The notes under the pieces: model-generated
What the model was told of the DNA's origin: nothing
What the model saw: only the letters and a program-made list of their open reading frames with translations
The model's database searches: none
Assembly: GCA_903933935.1 (NCBI GenBank)
Contig: CAIZMB010000051.1
Location: forward strand, 1 to 49,166
Source: an uncultured Cytophagaceae bacterium
GTDB lineage: Bacteria; Bacteroidota; Bacteroidia; Cytophagales; Spirosomataceae
Direction: 5' to 3'
DNA: 49,166 bases
Shown here: in pieces, positions 20,201-27,125 of the stretch
Numbering within the stretch: position 1 is the stretch's first letter
How the letters are laid out: every line of letters starts with the position of its first letter
Made by a program: the position numbers and the translations under genes

Positions 20201-20406
20201 TTACCCTCTCCGTCAGTAGAAGCACCACGGGAAGTACCAACAACAGAAACAGATGCACCTATAACAGGCCCGCCATCTGATCCCTTCACTTTTCCTGAAG
20301 CAGCTTGTTGTTGCGCCATCAAGGATGTGGACAGAATTAGAAATAGTCCGAGGAATACTCCCCCAATCTGACTTCCAATTCGATAAACAATAGAATTGTT
20401 TTTCAT
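17299..20406 (-). CDS. SusC/RagA-family TonB-dependent outer-membrane transporter
   Basis: 1035-residue TonB-dependent porin for glycan or glycoside uptake. After a signal peptide (about 1-32) comes a carboxypeptidase-like beta-sandwich domain (ASGKVKGSDGGPVIGASVSV). The SusC-type linker and TonB-contact region follow (NEIVVVGYGSQNKKEITGAV, about residue 112-131), then the plug (VRIRGQLSVSAGSDPLYVVDGFP and SLYGSRAANGVVLITTKKG) and the 22-strand barrel ending with aromatic TFTLGANFNF. It is the first gene of the co-directional run down to 3.1 kb. No FecR/anti-sigma domain or adjacent sigma factor is present, so control is probably at the upstream promoter. Confidence 0.96.
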   Translation of the reverse strand: MKNNSIVYRIGSQIGGVFLGLFLILSTSLMAQQQAASGKVKGSDGGPVIGASVSVVGTSRGASTDGEGNFKINVSRNETLRITSVGYNSADVVYTGQKSIDVTLTVDNKTLNEIVVVGYGSQNKKEITGAVQTISYKDLKDLPVTQIGQKLQGQLAGVQINQTTGKPGTGMNVRIRGQLSVSAGSDPLYVVDGFPITGSIGAMNPDEIEDISILKDASSTSLYGSRAANGVVLITTKKGKGAGMTVSFNAFTGTQNVPMKGRLDMMNAEEFAQFKKESYEDAKQPVPVEFQNPSEYKNKDNDWYNALLNKDAPISSYNLSISSNKEKSRTSLVAGVLQQKGVVRNTDYQRYSLRLNSTYDISDKVTVGFNVAPQMVYDNTPRTDGDRGTGILFNALHTWPIMPIYEADGKTLTKFNRFPASTGNIFAYANWVRSADELINETTTTNLLSNAFIEIEPVKGLKFKSSMNGEILRTKFFFFNPSNATSAINVPIPTTAVSIRQNVENLSWLNENTLTYSKTLWDDHKFELLGGYTNQYFRQESTQVQADTYADDRLPTIQGAININRGATVSGVQEWSLTSYLARLNYNFKGKYLFNAAIRSDGSSRFGANNRWGTFPSVGAGWVVSDEAFMSDLPAVTFMKLRGSWGIIGNNNLGNYTSYALINNTVNGVFGNTVATGAAVSSLANPNLGWETTTQLDLGLDLNLFNNRINFAYDYYTKNTTNLLYAVQIAQESGFGNFNDNIGEIKFWGHEFSVNTTNTTGKVKWTTNANISFNRNVVVALAPGIDRVYGSFHITKVGQPFGQFYGVIADGVYKNAADLAASPKVPGRSTVGSIKLKDFNGNGVIDYGGNADDRTIMGNPFPDFVYGITNNVTYGDWDFNIIGSGSYGNQLLVRHIYSTANLDGVFNMVDGAKYRFRSEANPGLGMYGTTVGGGNVTGIERDWMNSRFVADASYFTIRNITLGYTFSKPTKVYKSVRVYASCQQAYVFTNYWGGPNPETSAQGNGQGDGGNLSPGVDLSNYPVPRTFTLGANFNF

Positions 20407-20460
20407 AAAAAATAGTTTAGGTTAAATAAAATAAATAAAATAAGTTTAGAGGTGTTAAAT

Positions 20461-20489
20461 CAAGTTTACACTCTTTTTAACGGAACAAG
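20461..20489 (-). promoter_or_regulatory. Candidate promoter of the susCD operon
   Basis: On the minus strand TAAACTTG (20468..20461) matches the Bacteroidota -7 box TAnnTTTG at seven of eight positions. CTTG (20489..20486) lies 17 nt upstream in the -33 position. The transcript would start near 20454, giving a leader of about 48 nt before susC. Confidence 0.45.
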
Positions 20490-20510
20490 TTTAACATGCT
20501 TTATCCTATT

Positions 20511-20538
20511 AACTATCCTTATAGGCATTAGGATAGTT
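20511..20538. repeat. Inverted repeat upstream of susC, possible operator
   Basis: AACTATCCT (20511-20519) and AGGATAGTT (20530-20538) form perfect 9-nt arms around a 10-nt spacer. The element lies about 22 nt upstream of the proposed -33 box of susC and about 100 nt before the M24 peptidase gene. It has no T tract, so an operator is more likely than a terminator. Confidence 0.45.
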
Positions 20539-20643
20539 TAACTTTTTATCAATTTATTTAAATAAAATTTTCAAATGTTCTAGTTATTTAAAATTGGCAA
20601 TTTGAATAACCTTGGTATATTTATATTATATAATTTTTAAAAT

Positions 20644-21897
20644 ATGCAATCAACTCGAAGATCCTTTTTGCAAATTTCTAGTTTGGGACTAATAAATTTA
20701 CCTGTAATTAAATCTAGCGAGGTATTTGCATCAAATAATAAAAATAGAATTTCAGAAGCACCCTTAATCCAAAATGAAGAGCGTGTAGAACGTATTAAAA
20801 AAGCACAAAATCTATTACGGCAAAATAAAATGGTTGCTCTAGTTTTGGATGCGGGTACCAACATGGAATATTTTTCAGGAATTCATTGGAATCCTTCAGA
20901 GAGGTCTATGTTGGCCATCATTCCAGCTAACGGAGAGATCACTTATATCTGCCCATCTTTTGAGGAGGATCGATTTCTTGAGGTCAAAAAAATAGGTTCA
21001 AAAGTTTACACTTGGGATGAACATGAAAATCCATTTAAATTAGTTATTCAAATCTTAAAAAAACTAGGCTTTCAACAAGGTCAAATAGCCATCGAAGAAC
21101 AAACACGTTTTTTCATTTCCGACGGAATAAAAAAAGCGGGTAAAGCATTTAAAATAGTCAGTGGCGATCCGATTACGATTCCTTGCCGACTTATTAAATC
21201 GAAAAATGAAATTGCCCTGATGCAAAAAGCCAATGATATGACGGCCATCGCCATTCAATACGGTTTAAGATTTTTATCTGAAGGAATCAGCCCCTCCTCT
21301 ATTTCACAAAAAATTGCGGCTAAACATGCTGAATTAGGTGGACAACACCGATTTGCCTCGGTAACATTTGGGGTAGCAAGTTCATTCCCCCATGGAAGTT
21401 CAAGAAAACAAATACTTAAGAAAGGAGATATCGTGATGCTCGACTGCGGATGTAGTTATGGCGGATATGAGTCAGATATTACTAGAACGGTTGTTTTTGG
21501 TCCAGCATCTGAACAACAAATTAAAATCTGGGAACTCGAAAAAAGAGCACAAGCGGCAGGTTTTGCTGCTGCCAAACTGGGCGATCCTTGTGAAAATGTT
21601 GATTTCGCAGCGCGCAAGGTTATTATTGACGCAGGGTATGGACCCGGATATAAATTGCCCGGACTCCCTCATCGAACTGGACATGGAATTGGAATGAACG
21701 GACATGAATGGGGAAATATGGTGAAGGGAAATAAATTAAAACTTCAAGTGGGCATGTGTTTTAGTATCGAACCTACGATCGCAATACCAAATGAGTTTGG
21801 GGTGAGAATTGAAGACTGTGTATATATGACTGAAAATGGCCCTAAATGGTTTTCAAAACCAAGCCCATCCATCGATCAACCTTTTGAACTAAGCTAA
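20644..21897 (+). CDS. Tat-exported M24-family Xaa-Pro aminopeptidase/creatinase-like enzyme
   Basis: 417-residue metallopeptidase of the pita-bread fold. The N-terminus MQSTRRSFLQISSLG is a Tat-type signal (RRSFLQ), so the folded enzyme is exported. Residues about 40-180 form the creatinase N domain and 185-410 the catalytic domain. The five metal ligands are visible: D267 (VMLDCGCSYGG), D278 (ESDITRT), H347 (RTGHGIGMNGH), E376 (FSIEPTIAIP) and E390 (RIEDCVYM). It cleaves Xaa-Pro bonds or a related C-N bond. It is transcribed divergently from susC and its end overlaps the end of the convergent ModF-like gene by nine bases. Confidence 0.88.
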   Translation: MQSTRRSFLQISSLGLINLPVIKSSEVFASNNKNRISEAPLIQNEERVERIKKAQNLLRQNKMVALVLDAGTNMEYFSGIHWNPSERSMLAIIPANGEITYICPSFEEDRFLEVKKIGSKVYTWDEHENPFKLVIQILKKLGFQQGQIAIEEQTRFFISDGIKKAGKAFKIVSGDPITIPCRLIKSKNEIALMQKANDMTAIAIQYGLRFLSEGISPSSISQKIAAKHAELGGQHRFASVTFGVASSFPHGSSRKQILKKGDIVMLDCGCSYGGYESDITRTVVFGPASEQQIKIWELEKRAQAAGFAAAKLGDPCENVDFAARKVIIDAGYGPGYKLPGLPHRTGHGIGMNGHEWGNMVKGNKLKLQVGMCFSIEPTIAIPNEFGVRIEDCVYMTENGPKWFSKPSPSIDQPFELS

Positions 21898-23310
21898 TTT
21901 AAAATATTGGTTGACACAGTCCGGAATATCGCTGGCATAATGGGACACATAAATAAGCGTAGTTTGACTATTTGAACAGATGTAGTTCAAAATTTCTTTT
22001 ACCCGATGAATTTGTTCCTCATCCAATCCTTGGCAAGGCTCATCCAAAATCAATAAAGGCGGATTCTTAACCAAAGCCCTAGCTAATAAAACCATCCGTT
22101 GTTCGCCGGTTGAAATTTGCTGAAACATCCGATCTGCCAAATGAGAAATACCAAAAATACCTAACCAACATTCAATCTTACTCTTTTGTTCTTCTGTGAT
22201 TTTCTTATAAACGCCCAAGGTATCAAACAATCCTGATCCAACGACATTAAAAACATTGGCTGGCTCCCTAAAATAAACATGAAGTTCAGGGCTAACATAC
22301 CCGATTCGTTTTTTTATATCCCAAATACTCTCCCCCGTCCCTCGCTTTCGATCAAATAAAATGATGTTTTGAGCATATGCCTGAGGATTGTCTGCTGTAA
22401 TTAAACTTAATAAAGTAGATTTACCTGCACCATTCGGTCCAGAGAGAGCCCAACGAGCGCCTGATTTGACTTCCCAATGTATCCCCGATAAAATTACTTT
22501 TTCTCCATAGGCAATGGTCACGTCATTCATATGAACGGCCTGTTGGAATGTCTCGTAAACCTGAGCCGATCTAATCAAATCATCCATCACCGTGTGATTG
22601 AAAACAAATTTATCAACCCTAGTGAACGATTCATAAGCGGATATCGGACCATCCCAAGAAACGCGACCCTCTTCTAAATACATGACTCGATTTACGCATG
22701 CAGGCAAAGCCGAAGGAGAATTGATCAAAATAAATTGAACTGAATTTTCTCTAAGCTTTTCCAAACAAGTAGACAATATTTCCCTCCCCTCCACATCAAG
22801 ACCTAAAAAAGGATTATCCAAAATAAGCCAATCTGGATCCCTTAGGACCGATTTAACTAATTGCAAACGCTTATTTTCACCGTTGGAAAGGGTGACTAAG
22901 GGCTTATCAATCAAATGGCCAAGCATAAAAAAGCCCAACCAAAATGCAACTAATTCTTCATCTTCATTGGTCAATTCCTCCCGAATCGTATAGGCATCTC
23001 CGGCATCAGCTGAATTAAAACGCTGCTGCAGATAAAAATCCTGCATATTACTCCGGTTTTTAAAATGATGCTGTTGCTCAACCAACAAGATACTGGGATG
23101 AACTCGGTTTGATCTTGATTTGAAATAAACGGATCCTGTTCTAAATAAACGACCTGATAAGGCTTTGGCTAAGGTCGTTTTACCGGAACCGACGGGCCCA
23201 ACAATCGCCAAACAATCATCTTCGGATAGCGTAAAGCTAATATCAGTCAAAATTTTAGAACCTCCATAGGAGGCACTTAGGCAATCGATGACAGCTATAG
23301 GTTCCCCCAT
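21889..23310 (-). CDS. ModF-like protein with two ABC ATPase domains
   Basis: 473-residue cytosolic protein with two ABC nucleotide-binding domains and no membrane part, like ModF/PhrA. Domain 1 has Walker A GPVGSGKTT (residue 38), signature LSNGENKRL and Walker B LILDNPFLGLD, where Asn stands in place of the catalytic Glu. Domain 2 has Walker A GPNGAGKST, signature ISTGEQRM and Walker B LLILDEPCQGLD. The first half may therefore bind but not hydrolyse ATP. The ATG at 23310 shares a base with the stop of the acetyl-CoA synthetase gene (TGATG); an in-frame TTG one codon earlier was not preferred. No transporter permease is nearby, so its role is unclear. Confidence 0.8.
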   Translation of the reverse strand: MGEPIAVIDCLSASYGGSKILTDISFTLSEDDCLAIVGPVGSGKTTLAKALSGRLFRTGSVYFKSRSNRVHPSILLVEQQHHFKNRSNMQDFYLQQRFNSADAGDAYTIREELTNEDEELVAFWLGFFMLGHLIDKPLVTLSNGENKRLQLVKSVLRDPDWLILDNPFLGLDVEGREILSTCLEKLRENSVQFILINSPSALPACVNRVMYLEEGRVSWDGPISAYESFTRVDKFVFNHTVMDDLIRSAQVYETFQQAVHMNDVTIAYGEKVILSGIHWEVKSGARWALSGPNGAGKSTLLSLITADNPQAYAQNIILFDRKRGTGESIWDIKKRIGYVSPELHVYFREPANVFNVVGSGLFDTLGVYKKITEEQKSKIECWLGIFGISHLADRMFQQISTGEQRMVLLARALVKNPPLLILDEPCQGLDEEQIHRVKEILNYICSNSQTTLIYVSHYASDIPDCVNQYFKLA

Positions 23311-25220
23311 CAAATGCGCTCGTCTTTAATTTTCTCAACCACTGCAGGATCTAATAAGGTGGAAGTATCTCCTAAATTTGATACATCCCCTTCCGCAATT
23401 TTCCTCAAAATTCTGCGCATAATCTTGCCCGATCTCGTTTTAGGCAAACCACTGACAATCTGAATTTTATCAGGTCTAGCAATGGCTCCTATGATTTTAG
23501 TGACGGTAGCCGAGATATCCTTTTTAATTTGAGACGGATCATGTGTTGCATCATCCATAATCACATAGGCATAAATTCCTTGCCCTTTTATATCATGTGG
23601 ATAGGCGACTACAGCAGATTCAATCACCCCAGAATGCATATTAATGGCATTTTCAACCTCGGCGGTCCCAATTCTGTGACCTGAAATATTCATCACATCA
23701 TCCACTCGGCCAGTAATTCGGTAATATCCATCCTCATCTCGCAAACAACCATCTCCTGTGAAATACAAGTTTTCGTACGTAGCAAAATAAGTTGTCCTGC
23801 ATCTTTCGTGATCACCATACGTAGTTCTAATCATCCCTGGCCACGGGAATTTGATGCATAAATTACCTGATACACCATTTCCTATAATCTCTTCACCCTT
23901 TTCATCGACCAAAATAGGCTGAATTCCGGGTAAAGGTAAAGTTGCATAACAAGGCTTGGTCGGCGTTAAATGTGCCAATGGCGAGATCATAATTCCACCC
24001 GTTTCTGTTTGCCACCAAGTATCAACAATGGGGCAATTTTTCTTACCTATGTGTTCATTATACCAATTCCAAGCTTCCTCATTAATAGGTTCTCCCACCG
24101 AACCCAACACTTGCAAAGAACTTAAATCCTTATTTTTGACAAAATCAAGTCCAAAAGCCATCAATGACCTAATGGCTGTAGGCGCTGTATACAATATATT
24201 GACTTTGAATTTTTCCACGATATCCCAAAAACGACCCGCATCTGGGAAGGTAGGTATGCCCTCAAACATTACGCTCGTGGCACCCGAAGCTAATGGACCA
24301 TAAACAATATAGGTATGGCCTGTAATCCAACCGATATCTGCGGTGCAAAAATAGATTTGGCCTTTTTTATATTGAAATATATTCTGAAAAGTATAAGTCG
24401 CAAAAACCATATAGCCCCCGCAGGTATGCACAACGCCTTTTGGTTTGCCCGTGGATCCTGACGTATATAAAATGAAAAGTGGGTCTTCAGAGTCCATGGG
24501 TTCTGCCACAAAATCCGTTAATCCCAAAGATTCCATGCGCGACATTTCTTGATCATAAAAAACATCACGTCCTTTTTCCATGGAAATAGCCGATTTTGAG
24601 CGCTCAACAACGATTACTCGTTCAACAGATGGACATGAGATTAATGCCTCATCCATGATATTTTTCAAACAAATTTCTTTATTTCCACGAAATGATCCGT
24701 CGGCCGTTACGACAATATTGCATTGCGCGTCTTGAATGCGATCCGAAATGGATTGCGCAGAAAAACCTCCAAAAACCACGGAATGAATTGCACCAATTCG
24801 GGCACAAGCCAGCACGGCAATTTCCAATTCAGGAATCATGGGCATATACAGGCAAATTCGATCCCCTTTCTTAGCTCCATTCTGCTTTAGCACATTGGAA
24901 AACGTACACACTTGTTTATGTAACTCTCGGTAGGAAATATTTCTAGATGCTTCGTCGGGATCATTGGACTCCCAAATAATCGCAATGTCATCTCCGTTAT
25001 TTTCTAAATGCCTGTCTAAACAATTCTCTGTGATATTTAATTTTGCCCCTCCAAACCATTCAATTTTAGGTTCTGAAAAATTCCAATCCAACACGCGATC
25101 CCACTTTTTTTTCCACGTAAAATGGTCGGCAATATTCGCCCAAAAAACTTCAGGTTTGTCGACACTTAATTGATAATATTCTTGATACTCTTCAAAAGAT
25201 TTTACTTGTAAATTCATCAT
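23310..25220 (-). CDS. acs: Acetyl-CoA synthetase
   Basis: AMP-forming acetate:CoA ligase, 636 residues, close to the usual 650. It activates acetate (perhaps also propionate) for the TCA and glyoxylate cycles. The AMP-binding motif YTSGSTGKPKGVVH lies near residue 262, DTWWQTETGG near 410 and the hinge segment YFTGDGCLRDEDGYY near 495. The catalytic lysine is about K599 in LPKTRSGKIMRR, the site normally regulated by acetylation. Two consecutive ATGs open the gene. It lies 9 nt after the small membrane protein and ends in a 1-nt overlap with the ModF-like gene, so the four genes form one operon with the MFS transporter. Confidence 0.95.
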   Translation of the reverse strand: MMNLQVKSFEEYQEYYQLSVDKPEVFWANIADHFTWKKKWDRVLDWNFSEPKIEWFGGAKLNITENCLDRHLENNGDDIAIIWESNDPDEASRNISYRELHKQVCTFSNVLKQNGAKKGDRICLYMPMIPELEIAVLACARIGAIHSVVFGGFSAQSISDRIQDAQCNIVVTADGSFRGNKEICLKNIMDEALISCPSVERVIVVERSKSAISMEKGRDVFYDQEMSRMESLGLTDFVAEPMDSEDPLFILYTSGSTGKPKGVVHTCGGYMVFATYTFQNIFQYKKGQIYFCTADIGWITGHTYIVYGPLASGATSVMFEGIPTFPDAGRFWDIVEKFKVNILYTAPTAIRSLMAFGLDFVKNKDLSSLQVLGSVGEPINEEAWNWYNEHIGKKNCPIVDTWWQTETGGIMISPLAHLTPTKPCYATLPLPGIQPILVDEKGEEIIGNGVSGNLCIKFPWPGMIRTTYGDHERCRTTYFATYENLYFTGDGCLRDEDGYYRITGRVDDVMNISGHRIGTAEVENAINMHSGVIESAVVAYPHDIKGQGIYAYVIMDDATHDPSQIKKDISATVTKIIGAIARPDKIQIVSGLPKTRSGKIMRRILRKIAEGDVSNLGDTSTLLDPAVVEKIKDERI

Positions 25221-25229
25221 TAAGGCTAT

Positions 25230-25454
25230 TTAATCATTACTCTTATACTCATTCTGTAAGGCATAAAGCCCAAAAACACACATTCCACCGGTTAGCAAAG
25301 GCGCTAAAATAAACGTATAAATGATGGCAGGAACGATGTTATCCATTCCTCCTTTTTCAAACAATAGTAATGATTGCTCAAAGACCAAAAAATATCCTGC
25401 AGCTAAGCCAAGCAAGATCCAAACTATTCCAAAAATCTGTCTTATTCCATTCAT
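25230..25454 (-). CDS. Small two-helix membrane protein between MFS transporter and acs
   Basis: 74 residues with two hydrophobic segments (IFGIVWILLGLAAGYFLVF and IIYTFILAPLLTGGMCVFGLYAL) and a short charged tail. It resembles small proteins (DUF6814 type) found beside MHS-family transporters in Bacteroidota. It lies 2 nt after the transporter gene and 9 nt before acs. The constant pairing suggests an accessory subunit or stabiliser of the transporter, which is inference; no catalytic residue is visible. Confidence 0.75.
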   Translation of the reverse strand: MNGIRQIFGIVWILLGLAAGYFLVFEQSLLLFEKGGMDNIVPAIIYTFILAPLLTGGMCVFGLYALQNEYKSND

Positions 25455-25456
25455 AA

Positions 25457-27037
25457 TTAATCGTTAATTTCTTTATCTTTTCCATTGACATACAAGAGTC
25501 CAATCACAAAGCAAACCCCGCCAATAATAATGGGATACCATAAACCCTCTAAATAAGGTTTATCATAAGGAATTGCTTGGCCTGCGGCAACAGCCACTTC
25601 ATTAGCCGTACTAGCCTTAGCAGCTAAATAGGTCGCCACGGCAGGAAGTAATCCTCCAAAAATTCCATTTCCAATGTGATAGGGCAAAGACATAGAGGTG
25701 TAGCGAATGGCGGTTGGGAACATCTCAACAAGAAAAGCAGCAATCGGCCCATACACCATGGTTACGTATAAGACTTGGATAAAGACCAACAAAATTAACA
25801 ACCAAAAACTGGATGAACCCACATGAACGATCCTTTTTACTTCCGGTTTTTTGGGATTTTTACCTGGAAAAATCGTGGTCAACGATGATTCCTCTAATGT
25901 CAATTTGGAACCATCTGTATACGAAAATTCCGTTTTTACCGTCTTCTTCAAATCGACACTATTCGGTATCATGTAATAGTCCGTATGAATCACCTTAGAA
26001 CCTGCCACTTCGGTTTTTAGGGACACATCAGCAGCTTCATACATAGCTTGATAAATGGGTCGATAGGTACAAATGGCTAATAACATTCCTGTCAGCATGA
26101 CTGCTTTTCGGCCAATTTTATCTGAGAGCCAACCAAAAAAGATGAAAAATCCTGTACCTCCTGCTAAAGAAGCAGCAATGATGTAATTGCTTTGCTCAAA
26201 TTCTATGTTGGCAACTTTTTGAAGAAAAGAAAGGGCATAAAATTGACCTGTATACCAGACCACTCCTTGGCCCATCGTGGCACCAAATAAGGCCAATAGA
26301 ACAAATTTGAAATTCAATTTTTTACCAAAGGATTCTTTGAGTGGATTTGCGACAATTTTCCCTTCTTGTTTTGCCTTTTCAAACATAGGCGACTCATCCA
26401 TATTTTTCCGAATGAAATATGATATACCTACCATGACGATGGATATGAGGAATGGGATGCGCCAACCGAAATTCGCGAATGCTTCGGCGCTCATCGATTT
26501 TTTGGTAGCCAGAATGACCAACAAAGAAATGAATAAGCCTAAAGAAGCGGTAGTTTGAATCCAAGCGGTTCGATACCCTCTTTTTCCAGGCTCTGAATGT
26601 TCAGCCACATATGTTGCCGCGCCCCCATATTCACCCCCTAAGGCCAAGCCTTGCAACAATCTCAAAATTAAAACAAGTATAGGCGCTAAAAATCCGATGG
26701 TTTCATAACCTGGAATTAATCCGATCGCAAAAGTTGAGAAGCCCATGATCAACAAAGTAACCATGAACGTATATTTACGGCCAATCAAATCCCCTAAACG
26801 ACCAAAAAATAAGGCACCAAAAGGGCGAACCACAAAACCTGCCGCGAAAGTAGCTAAGGTGGATAAAAATGCAGCGGTGGGGTTATCAGAAGGGAAAAAT
26901 TTAGTCGCTATCACGACGGATAGGCTACCAAAAATATAAAAATCGTACCATTCAATCAGGGTTCCAACAGATGAGGCGGCGATAACTTTGCGAAGTTTTT
27001 TCTTGTCGACCTGTTCGGAGGATAATTTCGAATTCAT
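25457..27037 (-). CDS. MFS transporter of the metabolite:H+ symporter (MHS) family
   Basis: 526-residue inner-membrane proton symporter of the ProP/KgtP/ShiA type. The N-terminus GTLIEWYDFYIFGSLS is the classic MHS signature. Loop 2-3 carries GRLGDLIGRKYTFM, and a second copy, GWLSDKIGRKAVML, sits in the C-terminal half. Segment 5 includes RLLQGLALGGEYGGAATYVAE. A hydrophilic insertion of about 80 residues separates late membrane helices (around 335-405, from KTEVAGSKVIHTDYY to PEVKRIVHVG), which makes it longer than E. coli homologues (about 440). Being first in an operon with acs, it probably imports acetate or a similar carboxylate. Confidence 0.9.
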   Translation of the reverse strand: MNSKLSSEQVDKKKLRKVIAASSVGTLIEWYDFYIFGSLSVVIATKFFPSDNPTAAFLSTLATFAAGFVVRPFGALFFGRLGDLIGRKYTFMVTLLIMGFSTFAIGLIPGYETIGFLAPILVLILRLLQGLALGGEYGGAATYVAEHSEPGKRGYRTAWIQTTASLGLFISLLVILATKKSMSAEAFANFGWRIPFLISIVMVGISYFIRKNMDESPMFEKAKQEGKIVANPLKESFGKKLNFKFVLLALFGATMGQGVVWYTGQFYALSFLQKVANIEFEQSNYIIAASLAGGTGFFIFFGWLSDKIGRKAVMLTGMLLAICTYRPIYQAMYEAADVSLKTEVAGSKVIHTDYYMIPNSVDLKKTVKTEFSYTDGSKLTLEESSLTTIFPGKNPKKPEVKRIVHVGSSSFWLLILLVFIQVLYVTMVYGPIAAFLVEMFPTAIRYTSMSLPYHIGNGIFGGLLPAVATYLAAKASTANEVAVAAGQAIPYDKPYLEGLWYPIIIGGVCFVIGLLYVNGKDKEIND

Positions 27038-27056
27038 TGTGTAAGCTAGGTTTCTC

Positions 27057-27069
27057 GTGATAAAATCAC
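27057..27069. promoter_or_regulatory. Perfect palindrome GTGATAAAATCAC between divergent genes
   Basis: A 13-bp perfect palindrome with arms GTGAT and ATCAC around AAA lies 20 nt before the MFS transporter start and 57 nt before the divergent serine hydrolase. On the minus strand a near -7 box (TTAATTTG, 27086..27079) lies just upstream, so the palindrome would cover the transcription start of the transporter operon. An operator is likely, though its regulator is unknown. Confidence 0.4.
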
Positions 27070-27125
27070 TTATGATGACAAATTAAGCAATATTTCATTA
27101 TTTTTAGAAAAAATTAATCTTAATT

